Assembly: GCA_019426215.1 (NCBI GenBank)
Contig: CM033396.1
Location: 31,477,154 to 31,541,153, forward strand
DNA from: Buddleja alternifolia
Taxonomy: Eukaryota; Streptophyta; Magnoliopsida; Lamiales; Scrophulariaceae
Direction: 5' to 3'
Length of the DNA stretch: 64,000 nucleotides
The notes under the pieces were generated by a model. It was not told where the DNA came from. It saw only the letters and a list, made by a program, of their open reading frames with translations, and did not search any database. A program made the position numbers and the translations under genes. The number at the start of each line of letters is the position of its first letter. Position 1 is the stretch's first letter. Below are positions 33,817 through 48,558 of the stretch, one piece after another.

Positions 33817-36176
33817 AGTAAAATTGATTTTGGGACGACTCCATAACTTTGTTGTAGATAAGAGATTAGATGAGACTAATGTCGGGCATGATGGTCTGAT
33901 GAATTTTGTAACTTTTTCACTGTCATGAGTTTGACCATGTCAAGGATATAAACTTTTTCATTTTGTGTGAGTATATTATGAGTTAGTAGTTATAATGTTT
34001 GATTAGTTGGATATTATGATTTATTTGTTGGTGTATTGATGAAGTCGTGATGATAAAATTGAGTTATATGTCCCAACAAATTATGACGAAAATGAAAAGA
34101 ACATTTATAATAGTTACTTTCTTTAATTGGAGTGGACATTATGAGTTTTACGCGGTATTAAATTTTAATTATCACAAGTAAAAATGAAAAATGAAATAAG
34201 ATTCTTTGTATTGTTGTATTTGGTTAAATAGGGAGGTTTAGAGTTGAGAAAAATGATATAGCATAAATGTACCGATGATATAAAATATTTAGAATATGGT
34301 AAAAGATTGTATTTTATAATTTGTTAGATATTTAGACTAGGTAGATTTTTTTTTTCCTTTTTTTTTGTTTTATAGATTTCTCTTTTAGGGTCAAATCTCA
34401 AATATTCAATTGATCCTCCAAGCACGCAATCTAGCTATAACTAAAAAGAAGAAGCTAAAAGCAAGGGATCTTTCCGTCAAAATTTAGAAGAATTTGGAAA
34501 CAAGTGGGAAAAGTAAAGAACAAATTTGTTTGATTCATTCCCTCGTCAACACATAAATTGCCAAAATTATTTTTCCCACGAAAATCCATTGTATTTCTAT
34601 TTCAAAAATACTATTCCCGTATGATTTTATTTGTCACACGTTACACAGTTGAAATTTTCCAATAGCGTGAAGGAGGCCGACCATATAATTTGTTGGTATA
34701 TAACTATATATTTTGTGTGTATAAATTATAGGAATAATGTGAGAGAAGCGAAATGGAATTTGATTGTCGACGTACCTACCGGGCGGCCAATGATTGGGAA
34801 GAAAATTAGAAAGCACAATTTAGTCATGTCCGTTCGGAGCTCTCCAAATTATTGCATCATTTTCCTTCAACTACATTAAATTAACTCTAATATTTGCACT
34901 ATTCTAGCACTAACAAGGAATATTTTTTATATATTCATTTTTACTACTCATTTTATACTATTTCTCATATATCACAAATAACGCCCAACTTTAATTTTTT
35001 TTATTACATATTCATCCAAGAAAATATAATTTTATTATTTTATAATATTACACGAATAATAATTTTATTATTAATTAATAATAAATAATTTAAATTTTAT
35101 TTAAATCTATTTCGTTATTTCATAAAATCAATTCCCTTTTGTATATACATAAAAGTGAATAGCTATACTGATAAGTGATCAGAATCTCAATTATGAAATT
35201 GTAGTCTTGCACCAAACTAATAGAAGTGATTATAAACAATTCTCGGTCTTAATATAATCATAATTACTATATATATATTTATGGTGGAAGTCGCATGTGT
35301 TTCATCACATGAGGTTGCAGCAGTGTTCAGAATTTAAATCCTGTTGACTCCTAACAGATATATACATGTAAATATATACGTATATTCTTAAGTTTTGGGC
35401 CGACAAAGAAGATGCTCAAGATTTGAGTTGGGGCATTCTTACTAAGTACGGGTCAACCCTCTTAATATTCATTTATTATATTTATACCGAAATTGAAAAA
35501 GAGAATACAACAGCTCACGTTATTGCAACGAATCAGAAAGTTTTACCAGATCTTACCCCACTTCTCCAATCCTAATTATTGATGCACTTTAACTGGATTA
35601 TTAGTGGATAATTAACCTCATTATTTATCCACAGATGAAACCAGAAATGACGTTTCATCTCGTTCTATACATACACATGTACAAAATCCATGCTACTTGA
35701 ATATTATCTGAAACTACTTTATACCCAAAAGATACATATAAAAAATAATATAAAATACGAGATGAAATGTCAATTAAAAAGAAGAGAAAAGCCAACTCAT
35801 AATTCACACCATTAGGACCGCATTAGAAAACATAAGCTAGATACGAAAAAGTAAACACCAGTTGGCACTGATCCATTAAATATTCATTCGAGTAAAATGG
35901 GCTCCAAATAAAGATTCCATAATTGATAGATTAGAGATCTGTGCATTATACATGAATAGAATCAAATGACAAAATTTCACTTCAGTGAACCTTTGATAAT
36001 CAAGAACTATATAAACACATCAATTTAAAGACTAATTTTTATAAACACATTAGATTTCCACACATTACATAATCAAAACCTATATAGATAGCACTTACCT
36101 TGCAACCGATCATTCAGTTTGGAGCGCGAACCAATAACATTGCAAGTATAAATCCATTTGTGAGTATACACAGAAT
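33817..36176. other. intergenic DNA between ClpD promoter and TDP1-beta 3' end
   Basis: AT-rich sequence with frames of 82 codons or fewer, and no recognisable protein, RNA gene or bounded repeat. The last 100-200 bp should hold the 3' untranslated region of the TDP1-beta gene. Confidence 0.6.
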
Positions 36177-39100
36177 TCAACAGCTTTCTGAGGAATCAAC
36201 TTGGCTCCATAGTTTATCAGCATAAGCCTTTTCATCTTCCTTTTCCTGCGTCACCAATTGAGCAGGTTCCAAAACTTCCTCCTCTTCGTCTTCAGTTATT
36301 TCCTCTTCCACACAATCACCATCCATAGCAAGCACCGCTTCATTAATTTCTCTTTCTCTATCCGACAGCTCAGCCAATGCTTCCCTCATTGCCTGTGCTG
36401 TGGCGGGCCTGTCTCTTGGGCTGTACTTTGGTGGAGGCACAACAAATGGCAAAACAATATCGTCCAAGTTTCTAATATTTTGTTTAACGCAGTTTAATGT
36501 ATCTGGTGGCGGAACAATGAAAACTATACCGAGTTCGTAATTAGAAATGTGAAGTCTTGAACCTAATACGGAATTATTTCTGATGCTGTCAGTGGATTTG
36601 GTGTCTGAGATTGGACGTCCCCAGGCTGCAGCACTGAAGTTGTGTGATCCAGAATAAACCCATCCAAAGGAAGATCCATCCTTCTTAGACTGGAATCGTC
36701 TTCGTCCCACCTGTTCATACCATTCATAATCAGAAATCCTAAATATGGTGCAAATTTGATCCAACAAACAAATAAGTCCTTTCTTCATTTACATTTTTTG
36801 AAATACATACATACATAGAGAGAGAGAGAGAGGGAGACCGGGGGGTTTAAGTACCCTTTCTATTCTCTACACATCATTGCCCACCAAAACAGTCATCCCA
36901 TTAACTGGGCCTATTGATTCTAGGTTCATGATTTGCGGCGCTAACTCAGCCTATGAGCAACTCTGCTTTAAGAAACACCTCATCTTTTGAATGTGACAAA
37001 TATGTTTCAGAAAATTTTAGTTTGTCTTTCTCTCTTGTTAAAATGCTCTGCCATTAAATTGCATATTTCCTTGGGAATATTGCAATATTGGTCTTTTATG
37101 ATATTTTTTCCTCTTACAGGGGGCTCCCTTCTAATGAGAGAACAACGTTGCAGTCTCATATTATCTAGGCCATGTTAACAAACTAACTTTTTAGATTCCT
37201 CACAAAATTTAAGTCCAAATGCATGCTGGTGGATCAAAATAGCAGTAGAGAAGGTTGGAAATATAGTTTAGGCGTGAATATCTGTCTACAAGCTGGTTAT
37301 TGGATTTCAGTAACTAGAATAAGGGCATTAAGTACTACTACCATGGAGCTCCCCTGCCATCGGTACTTTTAATGTCTCTTGTAACCAATACTTCTCTTGA
37401 AAGATACATAAATTATGATTTGTTTTAGATGTATTTCCCAAAGATGAGCTTTTCTCAAAGGCTGAGATTCTTGGATAGTCCCTTCTGCTAAGTTCCAGCT
37501 TCACCGTTTCCATCGAAAGTCGGAACGTGAGCTGTAATACTGACTTTTTAAAATGCTTTGTCTTTTTGGTTTATTTTAGGACAATCCTAATTGGTTCATA
37601 ATTTCTCCCCATTTATTGTTCATCAAGAGAAATTTATTCATGTACTCTAAAAATCAAATAACATCCTTTTCTTTTGATTTGCCTCCACCAAATATGAAAG
37701 TTTATTGAGGTGATAAATCAATAGAAAACGGAGCCAGCATTGCAATGCATAGAAAGATATTTCCATGTGCAAGCTAATATGTACAAAAATCAGTACCTTG
37801 ACATGCATAGGAAACCCAACTCTGTTACTTGGATAAGGAATTGCGTCACGGAGTATGCCGACGTATTTCAACCTCTGCCACGTTTTCTGTTAAAATAGAA
37901 CCCCATTTAATCTTGCTTGCTCCAATTATGTCAAAATGGTTAACTAACAGTACACCATACACCTCATATGAAGAAACTCTTGCTTATAAGCTATTAAAAA
38001 CCTGATTTATGAATGAAATCACAATATAATTGGACTCTGATTGCTCCATTTGTTTCAAAGACAAAAGGTAAATGCGTGGCGATTTACATAGTGTAACATG
38101 AGGAGAAAAGAGCAATGGAGTGGTATGTAAGCATTTCAGGTTTTAATGTTTTATTTTTCAAAACTAATCATACATGTGAAGAAGTAAAGAATATTAGGCA
38201 GTTATCAGATCTTTGGCAGATTATAACCAAAACTGAAAGAAAAATTGACGGTGAAAAGTTTGGAATATGTACAAGCAAAACAGTTTCTGACCCAAAGTAT
38301 GATTCAGAAAAGTTAATCTCAGTTAGGCGCACAAGATAAAGAAAAACGCACAACCACAAACAAATGACGAAAACTCAAATCCCTTGTGAAATATTTTTTT
38401 CACTTTTCTTTTTTCAGGAATTAATGTCTTATATTAGGCTAATATATGAGTTACAAGTACACCTCAAATGGGTGTTAAGAGGCGTCCAACCAGCATCTGA
38501 CGGAGTTGGCACTTGTGCTATGTTTGGATCTAGGATCCCAAGGAAAATGTTCTTTATCACTCGAGATGATAGATATTTGTGTTTATTTTTAATGTTTTTC
38601 CTTTTCCTTTGCTAGAATCCACGATCCAAACATAGCCTTACACTTTTTTCAGTAGCATAAAGGCAATAAAGAGGATTGGTTGAAGGGAAGGGAATTAGAA
38701 TCAAAGCCTTCATCAGAGGGAGGTGTGCAGTTGAACGCTCGTGTTGTTTGAGCAGGAACTCCCTATGACAGCAAAAACACCAGATAGAGAGAAATATCCA
38801 TGGGGCTTTATCATTTATTCCATTGTGATTGTAGGAAAAGCGTAAGCAAAAATACGCAGTTGATTTTTGATCCCTTAAAATACTCCTCCAACCTGGGAAA
38901 TTTGTTTTCAAGGAGGAAGGGTAGTACTACCCGGTCCTTCCACCAATTCTACATACCAGACGAACCTTTAAGCTGCATGCTTCAGAAGAAAAAAGTCATG
39001 GTTTGAAGGCACCTAAACAAGGCAGTCTCATATATTCCCAAAAAATCCTCAAATAGAATGTTTCTTATGGTAAGAAAACCTGATGTTGCGCTTTGATGGA

Positions 39101-42100
39101 AATATTTGAATTTTGAAGAAAAGATTTAAAGGAAGAGTTTCAAATGACTCGATATTAGGAATGGATCTCTGTCGCGGATTCGAAGTCCTCACTATAAAAT
39201 CCTCCGGTCCAAACACAACCGTAGATAATTAGTCTACAGGTACTATGTTAATCATTAAAGGATGTATCATAATCAAAAGGGAGCAGATAAAGGGGCAGTC
39301 CTGTTACAAGGAATTTGAGTCGATACAAGTTTCATTACCTGTGAGAAGCAGAGGAGGCGCCTCGAAGCCATAATTCCACTTATGTTGTTCTTCACTCTCT
39401 CAATGCTTGGGAAAATAATATTGACAGAAGGATTTTTTAACTCTTGACTGGCACTCCAACAACCCCACTGGCAGAAGCAAGTGCAAAACCACTCAATATA
39501 AAAAGCAAAATGTTTAAGCACAAGTTTTGACTAATTACATTGTCTTACATCTGGATCGGATTCCTCGGAATCGGAAAATGGCACTGATTGTTTTCCTGCC
39601 GCTGCTGAAAATGCAGCTAGAAAATGTGCATTCACACATCCAACGGAGGATGATCCTTCATAAAGAAAGGAAAGTAAAAACAAGAAACAGAAAAGATGGT
39701 CAACAAGTAAACTTCATAAGGGAAAAGTATAAAATTACTTAGAACAGACACTCACCAAAAAAGAACTCCGATTCTAAATGTTCAGGCCACTTGTATTGAC
39801 CCAAAACCTGGGAATAAAAAGAAGTGAAAAAATCAGCATGATGAATAAAATCTTTAGTAAACCCTCAAGGGTAGATATAACTCTAACGAAATATACCAAC
39901 ATCACGAAAATGGTGTATATTTAATCGTCAATAACACATTTGTGAATTCATTGTGTCTGGCCACCAAGAGTTTGTTGTAATTTGAAGCCTCACAAAGTTC
40001 AGAAAGAATTTATACGGATTATCGAAGTATAATGCTTTAAGCGACAACAACAAATAATTCTTCAACAAGTTTCAGATTAAATTCCATGATCAGGTATCCA
40101 TTTGCTTTCCATCTCCAAACAAGTTCAATGATAATCTTTTGCAATCATGTTAATTATGTTCTCATACAAACACGTGGAATACGGTTCACCATGTATTCTC
40201 TGTCCAGATTCCAGGTCACTCCAAAATACACGTGTCACAATTGAACCATCATAACTAAATTAAAGAGCAAGCTCTACATAAACTTCCAAATATCTTTGAT
40301 TAACACTTAAAAATCAGAAGTCAAAGTAATCTTTTGATGCTTCTGTAAAAAATTATATTTGATGTAATATGATTGAAAGCATAAGAGAATTTTAAAAATC
40401 ACAAGAATATTTAACCCAACCGTCCTGCAGAAGTACCTCCTTAAGGCGCCACAGGCCTGCATACCGCTGACTTGATGCAACGAGGGAGCATATTGCTGAA
40501 ATATATTCAAGCTGTGTAACTTCTGAAATATTGGAAAAAGAAGGGCCCTGCAAAGGCAAAATCAAAGATCTAGCATCAATATGCTTCAGTTAAGCAAAGC
40601 ATTTGGGGATATGAAATCCAAGTTAGATTTCTAAAACTTACCGCATACACATAAAGAATCAGTTTTACTTTGTTGTTGCTTCCTTCTAAAGCAGTTGCAA
40701 GGACTTCCTTGGGATGAATATATGCAGAAAATGCAAAAAGACCATTATCTGAAAGTGGAGCCACCCATTTTGCAAAATTTCTTGGTAGAAATCCAAGTTG
40801 AACAAAATCTAGAGCAAGAAGAAAGTGGAGAGTTACTTGACGTATTACTAGAAGACCTACACTAGTTTTTGCCTCAACTGCTAAGCCAGGTGAGATCAGA
40901 AAACAGGAATTGTTTTTATCCTACAAAAAGTGAAGGAAGCTCAGAGAGATCCTTGATCAGCAGATGTATTTAGGCTTACTTTATTGTATATACAGATAAT
41001 AAAACTGAAACGGTTCTAATTTTAGGTACTAAGTTAGGACTAAGAAAGCCAATCCCTCAAGCCAACTATTTCTCTAAGCAGCAAGGCCCGTAAACAATAC
41101 GATTCTTCTGTGTGGACCAAAGAGTAGAAATTTGTAGTTGACCACCAAATAGTCACCATTAAGGCTGATGATTAAGGGATCAAGAAAGTTACAAATGATG
41201 CGGCATCTACAATGGCAATTCCATGGATTTATTTCATGGTTCAGATCCACAAAGGCAGTTGTCCCACTTACATTCTCACCAACATATCTTAATAACGTCT
41301 TTATGTGTTTCTTATGGACAGATTTCTAAGTCATCCATTTACCCGCAACATTTTGAACTTTCATACCTATTTCCGTGAATGGCAAAAGCTTTCATCTGGA
41401 CGAAATCCAACTACTATATTTGAAGTTGTTTATGTAATATTAAGTAGTTTCACATGAACATATCCTTAACACACTAAAGAATCATGAATCAACTTGGACA
41501 CATCAATTGCCAAAGTATTATTTCTAAGTATGACTGAGACATAAAGTTATAAAGCTTATTGTGGTCTATTTGTCATTACATAACTAGCTTGGAAATACTT
41601 CATTCTTTATCAAAGAACAATTTATTTCTTTCAGAATATCTAATATGTTACTTTATATATTAAATGCATATTGTTTCATAACTATTCTTGTAATTCTTTT
41701 TAATAAACACATATATCTCATGAACTCTGTAATTTTGCAGATGATAAACCTATTTTAATGACCCACCAGTTCAACGATCAACCTACCAAATGCAAAGCAG
41801 CCATCCAAGCAATCGCTAGAGTGTGTAGGCCTCCAGCCCGGGTTTAATATATGCTCGTAAGCATCAAGATAGTCTGAACAACAAAAACATAACTGGGATA
41901 GGAGATTCCTATCCATCCATCTACACCAATGTTTTGAAACCCGGACCGTTCATTGAACCAGAAAATTGACTGGGTCACGGGTCACCGGTTGGGTCAACCA
42001 TGATCGTAACGGTGATGTCATAATTATGCAATAAATAATAATATCTTATTAAATATTTTAAAATATAAAAATATGAAAAAAGAAGTATTTCCTGTACTAT

Positions 42101-45100
42101 TTAAGCATTTCCTCTTAATTAGTATTAGAGTATCAAAATGCTAAGTGAATTTTAGGAGTTAATAATAATTCTTGAACTTGAATTCCTGTATATCAAAAAT
42201 CGTAAGCAAACTACATCAATTTTAGTCAAATAAGTTTTCACTATTCCTAAACCTGAACTAAATTACCGTAAAATTTCAAAGTAACAAAAAAAAAAAATTA
42301 ATTGAGAGAGTAATAAGAAATTTGGTATATACAAATATACACACAACTTACCATTCATGAGTCAACTTTGCAAAAGAATTCAAAAAATCACATTCCATTA
42401 ACAAAGATATAATTGCAGAGAGAGAGAGAGAGAGAGAGAAGTATTCTCATTGATGATTAATAATAAGTTAGAAATCGACGGTAGATTAATGGAGGAAGAA
42501 GATGCAACTTACAGCAGGAAAAGAAGAAAAGAATTTGCAGCAACTGTACGTGATTCGTGAGGTGTGAGTGAAGAGGGGAATTAGGATTTGTGGGAGAAAA
42601 ACACGGACAGATACTTTTCTATTGATATTAGCTACAAACCGCTCGAACGCTTTTGCACAAAAACAGCGGTTTATAATATCAAAGGGTTTTAGTATCAAAA
42701 CCTTCATATATACATGTATATATTTGTTTGAGTTGGCATGTACGACAAAAGAAAATGGCATGCGGTGAGAAACAATCACCTTCATGAATTACATATATTT
42801 CATTGCTTCATTATCCAAATCAGGGCCTTCAATCACCTAAACTAAAAGTCTCGGCACTGCCATGCTTCACGGGCAAACTCTTTGACTTAAAATTGCTCAA
42901 CTAACAGCAATAATCTGATCTACGTAAGAAATATAGTAAACTTAGGGAGAATAGTGACTAGAATTAAATGACCTATAGACCTAACTCAACCTAGAACCTT
43001 TCAGATCACATGTATGGAAAGATTAGTGAGCATTGACTTGAATTAAGAGTACAATACAGAAGATTTTTCAGAGCCCAATACGGTGTTATGATTAATTTGG
43101 AAATATGACCTCAAAAATATCTTTATATACATTTTAACATCAGTAATTTGAGTAAGCCTAAATGAAACTACACTGAGACCAAGACCAAGTGTTGCATTAA
43201 CTCCATCTTAAACTAGGTGAAAGTGAAAGCACAAGTTATAGCAACTTAACTACTAAGTAAAGAACATTTTTACCTCCAGTGGAAAAGTCTTCAGGGTTAG
43301 GAATAAGCACACTCACAGCATTCTTGTCAGCTGGAATATTAGTATCTCTCCTCAAAACAATCTCTGACATACCATCCATGTTCTCATGACATTTTCCAAG
43401 AAACAATGCTAGTTTTTTCAATTGCTCTCCATTAGAATCAGCCGATGCACGATAAATATGGCTCAGACCAACTACAGATGCTTCAACGGAAGACAGAAAT
43501 TTCAGAGCAAAAGACTCTCGCTTGTGTCTGTTACCCTGAGATGAAAAAAGGGAGCAGTTATTCAATATATAAGAAAGCAGATAATCCTGTAAAGTATGTT
43601 CTAAAATATCAGTTCAGGGAAAGGGAATAACACATGTAGGAATCACAATGTTCCTCCTATTAGAATATTAAGCACTACAAAACAACTGGTGGAACAGCTT
43701 GTCCAAACTCAAATGTCCATCAGAAATACCAATAATAAGTAAAGCTTAAGCAATTAAAATGGGACTGCGAATTGCGACATCTTATCCTATTCGATAGTCC
43801 TGGGACTACTAAAAAAGGAACCTTCAAAAAAAAAATTCACAACCCTAGAACCCAAATAACCACGATTTCACGCTTAAGCAAATCAAACAACGTTAATAAA
43901 TTGTTCCAGAAATGAACTAAAGGAACAATAAAAGATAAAATTTACGAGCATAATAGGCAGAAGATACTAGACATTGGAGGTATCTACTATAGTGGAATCC
44001 TTATAAAGCATTAAATATTCCACACATCAAATTGATGGACAACTGCAATTACTCACCACCAGGTAATGTTTTGAGTCAGATAAACAAGGACTTATACGTA
44101 AATGAATTCCTGGTACAGAAGCAACCAAATATCCAGCAGCTTCTTTGAAATCGTATTTGATCAACTCCAATATCCAATGGGCCTGGCTAGGTACATCAAC
44201 AACTAGAGACGCCATAAATCCGGCCAATTGCGCAGCAAAATCACTTTTCGGAACTAATTCTATTTTCCCAGACAATTGGGTGAATATAGATAAACAATTG
44301 GGAATGTTTAATCGTGGGAAGTCCTGCCACCAGACTGTATTGGTTACATTATGCCACTGCAGAAATTCAAGATAAATAAAGGGATAAATACTCAAACCAG
44401 TACACTTAATATAAAAGATTCAACCCCAAACAGCTTCCCGAAAAGGTATATAGCGACCAAGACAAATTCTCAGGAGAAATGGTATTACTCTGGTGTTGGT
44501 CAAGGTACTACAGCTACAAAAAACTCTTTTTCTTTTTGCTTCGTTCACGTTTTACATGAATTCAAATAGAGGTTGCAACTCTCCAAATTATTGCTCATAT
44601 TAGATTCCCGAGCTTAGTGATTTCTATATTAATTATTAAGCAGAAGGTGCATGTCCTCCATTACTCATAAAATTCTAATGTGCGAAGAAAGAGTTGAAAA
44701 CCTGTTTTGCCACCAAATTGGCAGATGTGAGAACAACACGCAGGCTATCTTCTCTTTGCAAGACAATTAATTTGGGATGATGGCAAGCAATGCCTGCGTT
44801 CTTTCGATCTTTATTAAAAGCTATAACTTCAGGAAATGGTGGATACCTATTATTATAAATAAACTACATTACAGAACTGTTAGTATATGTGAATCAGCAG
44901 AATTTCATGATCCGACTAATGGAACTCTAATATGTAACTTACACCACAATCAAGTTTGGAAAATCTGAGAAGGGGACTGATGTTCTTTTATCAGGGTCTG
45001 AACTCCAACACCTTTCAGCACTGTGACAGGCAATTGTCACTGGTAGATGAGGAGGAATCTTGCAGTATGACAGGAACCTACACAGAGTATGCTTTGAAAT

Positions 45101-46713
45101 GAAATCATCCATACAGAACATTAGCACAGACAAGCATGAATATAGATTGACATACACAAGTTTGAACAGCAAAAGCATATGAACACATGTTTTCTCCAAA
45201 TAAAAAAGCTTGAGAATATCGTCAAAACTAAGTGAGCACAATAAGCCTTATTTTTTGCTTACCATAATATATCACTGGTAAATGTTGCAATAAATACCCG
45301 CTGGAGACTTTCAATGGGGTGAAAGAGCTCTGGCAAAGAAACAACATTATAAATCTCCTCTATGTCTTGGCCCATAAACTGAAGACGATTCAAATAAAAC
45401 TTATCTCCTGGTGGCAGAATACAGCCACCACAATTCTTGTCCTCCGACAGTTCTCTGGATTGAGAATGGTCCTGCTTTTCCAAAGACAGACCAACCGAAT
45501 TACCACTAACAACACCATGTTCCATATTGATTTCACCACCACCGGTTGGCCTTGCATATTCAGCAATAGAAGTAGTGACAACACTAGGGCATTTGAGCTC
45601 AGTGTTTTTCTCAGAGAACACTATTATCTCTTTCCGGGGGTTACCATCACCAATTTCAACAGCTTCCATATCACCCCTGCAATTGCCACTAGCAATAACA
45701 CCATGTTCAGTATCAATTCCACCACCACCCATTTGCCTGGCATTCTCATCATTAGCAGCATTGGCAACATTAGAGCATTTGAACTCAGTGTTTTTCTCAA
45801 AGAACAATATAACCTCTTTACATAATTTACCATCACCATTTTCAACAGCTTCAACTTTCCTCGTGTAAACCCTTTTCCGGTTACGACATTCAGTTTGAAT
45901 CCCACCATTTGAACAAAATTTAAAATCATTATCCGACAGCATCCCAGAACACTTCTTAAAGCTATTTCTAAAAGCAAAACCAATCCTCTGACTCTGGTCA
46001 AGAGTAATACACTTCCGAATATAAGATACAGGATCATCACTACATAATATGTCTCTACACCAACTCAACAGCACACTTGGATTATCTTTCACTCTGCAAC
46101 ACTCTGATGCAGAACTACCGCTTCCCAAGGTCACACTGCATGAATTCGATTGAATCAAACTTCTATGATCAACCTTCTCCATAAAAATAACTTTCTCGAC
46201 CAAAAATCCAATGCCAGGCCCCAAACCACAAGCCTCTTCATTCCCACAAACAAGCCAAACCACATCACTAACCCGCAACTCGACAACTCCACTAATCCTA
46301 ACCCCATTCACAAAAGCCCCATTCGTCGAAACCCTAGTCCTAACACTAGAAAAAGAATCATTACATTTACATTCACTATAATCAAGAAAAAATCCATCAG
46401 ACAAATAAATCTTCTTATTCAACGAATCGAAGTATAATTGGCAATGCCGTTTACTGACTCTATGGTCACTGAAAATAAAATCACATAACTTCAGTTTCCG
46501 GCCAATGGTGCAGGGTTTGTAGGGTTCGAGACAAATGGATTCGCAAAATTGACCGGTGCACCTGGAAATTAAAGGAACACCAACCGTTTTGATATGCAAA
46601 ACTGCTTCTTGAATTGTGCTTTTCCTTGATTTTCTGTGAGGCGGTGCAGGGAATTTGAATTGCTGCCGCCTTTTATTTTGAAAAAAAAATGAAGAATCTG
46701 AAGAATTGTTCAT
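36177..46713 (-). CDS. TDP1B: TDP1-beta-type tyrosyl-DNA phosphodiesterase with FHA domain
   Basis: Thirteen exons in coding order: 46713-45263, 45077-44943, 44846-44702, 44356-44057, 43535-43274, 41873-41787, 40808-40642, 40547-40437, 39807-39756, 39655-39549, 39467-39339, 37886-37797 and 36710-36177. Phases close, giving 1189 aa. An N-terminal FHA fold (IGRK at 70-73, RVSKRHC at 85-91) binds phosphothreonine in related proteins. A linker of about 200 residues includes two near-copies of a ~60-residue block. The TDP1 catalytic domain follows, with HKN motif 1 (H552, K554, N572 in HHPK...TSANL) and motif 2 (H1010, K1012, N1036 in MHVK...GSHNFSAAAWG), then SNYELGIVF. TDP1 enzymes remove topoisomerase I peptides from DNA 3' ends. 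The FHA-TDP1 layout matches Arabidopsis At5g07400. The tail is acidic. All catalytic residues are present. Confidence 0.9.
42417..42439. repeat. GA microsatellite in intron 5
   Basis: An (AG)n tract of about 11 units lies in the 1.4-kb intron 5 of the TDP1-beta gene. The same intron also holds, near 41935-42010, a GGACCG / GGGTCAACC-rich block like the end of a known type of plant MITE, although its partner end was not found. Confidence 0.7.
45500..45860 (-). repeat. in-frame duplicated block in TDP1-beta exon 1
   Basis: Two protein segments align: one has EAVENGDGKLCKEVILFFEKNTEFKC then GGGIDTEHGVIASGN, the next has EAVEIGDGNPRKEIIVFSEKNTELKC then GGEINMEHGVVSGN. Each is about 60 residues and they are adjacent in the linker between the FHA and catalytic domains. 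The frame is kept, so it is an intragenic tandem duplication that is tolerated or functional. Confidence 0.85.
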
Positions 46714-47817
46714 ATTACGAACAGTTCATATAAATTGAAGTGGCGAAATGAATGAAAGATTCGTTAATGGCGGAAGAAACAGAGAATTTATTTAAGGGTT
46801 ACAACAAATGAGAAATTCAATCAAAGAATGAAAATGAAGAAGACGTTGAAATTTTCCCTCCAAATATGTATTTATTTATGAATATTGAGCTTTTTCTATT
46901 TTCTTTTTATTTGGGCCTAAGACAAGTAAGAAGGCCCAATGTTTATCATCAGTTGAAAATTATTGTATTATGTTTTGCCCTTTTGGTTTGGACTTTGGAC
47001 CAGTTAATGTTTAATTAACAGGATTGCAAATTATTCACCAAAAAAAAAAAACTTTTTTCTTTTTTTTTATAAATATATGATTTTAAATTATTTTAGCGCT
47101 AGTGCAAACCCGTGCCTTACGTATATAAAAATAATCAAATACAACATATATATATATATATCATTGCACAAATTATTTATTTATAATATACAAAATTAAA
47201 AGTTAGATGATTATCATGAAAAAATTATTTTTATGAGTATTAGATCATATAGTTTTAGTTTAGAATTGATCCATAATTGGTAAAGTGAATAAATGGATAT
47301 TAAGAAATAAAATAATTGATAAGTATCATTAACAAAATAATGTATATTAATAATTTAAGTTTTTTCTAATTTAAATTATACTGGTAACTACCTTATCGTG
47401 AATTTAAAATTTTGAATATTTTAGATAAACATTCATATTTATATTTATCAAAATTAAATTACCCACGTGGTACAATTGAGCTCAATTAGGACATTCACAT
47501 GTGAGTTTATTTGGATGGTCTCAAGAGTTATATTTTATTATACATAGATTCATTTTAAGTTGATTTCATAGATTCATTTTAAGTTGATTTTCACTTATTA
47601 TGGTGAGTTTTAGATTCAAAGAATCCTCTCATAAAATCCAAATCATTAAATCATACGCTATTACTGAAAACCCTTATGTAATAAGGATTAAATCGATCGA
47701 GTATTCAACTTTTTAAAGTTTTTCTACGAAAGGGAACAATGTATACATAGGGAAAGCCGTGTGCAATGAAAAATGCAAGCACGGCTTGGGGAGGGGGTTT
47801 TCTTAATCTTTTTTCAT
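46714..47817. other. upstream region of TDP1-beta and AT-rich intergenic DNA
   Basis: The first few hundred bases should hold the TDP1-beta promoter and 5' untranslated leader. The rest is AT-rich with short TA runs (47148-47160) and a duplicated CATAGATTCATTTTAAGTTGATTT segment near 47543-47591. No gene is recognised. Confidence 0.5.
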
Positions 47818-48286
47818 CTCTTCTTCTCCGTCGTCGATGGTTTGGTGAATCAGTCGCTTCCATTGCTACTGATGTCACCACCATCATCGGCGGGCTGGGT
47901 TGGAGCACCCTCCTTCACGCTGTGCATTCCAACTTCAAATTTGATAAGACAGAGATCGATCTAACGAGATAGAGATGAATCTGACAAGATGAAGACGAGT
48001 GATACATTAGTTTTTATATTGTTTTTTAGATATTTTCTCTAGTATTTTATTTTTTCTCTCGAATGAGAGTTTCTTATCTTTTGAATAAAAGTGTGGTCTT
48101 TTGCACAAGAGTTTTTTTGTGCATGTTTGTAAGTTCTTAAGATTTGCCATCTTGAAAAAACTTGATATTAGGTGCTTTAATTGTTATTATTACATTATTA
48201 GAGACAATCTAAGTTGTATTGTTCTTGACAGTGTAAACTTTTCGTTGAATGAAATGACTGCTATTCCTTAAAAAAGAAAAATCATA
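47818..48286 (+). repeat. dispersed ~480-bp repeat, copy A
   Basis: It is a second copy of the repeat at 23371-23850, in the plus orientation and with an A-rich tail at about 48271-48286. A short antisense frame is similar in the two copies (EGAPTQPADDGGD here, KGAPTQSVDYDGD in copy B, each followed by FTKP), which hints that the sequence once coded for protein. No family can be named. Confidence 0.6.
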
Positions 48287-48558
48287 CGCTACCTTATAGT
48301 TTGAAGACCATGCAACTACGAGAAGGGTTAACATGAGTGGTACGAAGGGTAAATATGGACAAAGCTTGGAGGGTAAAACCTTCTTCTAGACCTTGGATAA
48401 TAATTTTTATATATAAATAATATTTGCGCTAATATTTAATTATTGAAAGAAATGGAACGTTTTAAGTCCGAATCTGAAAGTTCTAATTCAAATTCAATTT
48501 CATCGAACATAACCAATTAGTTGAAGAGTATAGTTTGTTTATTATTAAGGTAGTACGA

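Noticed and set aside
45319..45868. Plus-strand frames of 113-168 codons
   Set aside because: They are antisense shadows of exon 1 of the TDP1-beta gene, which has a conserved minus-strand protein.
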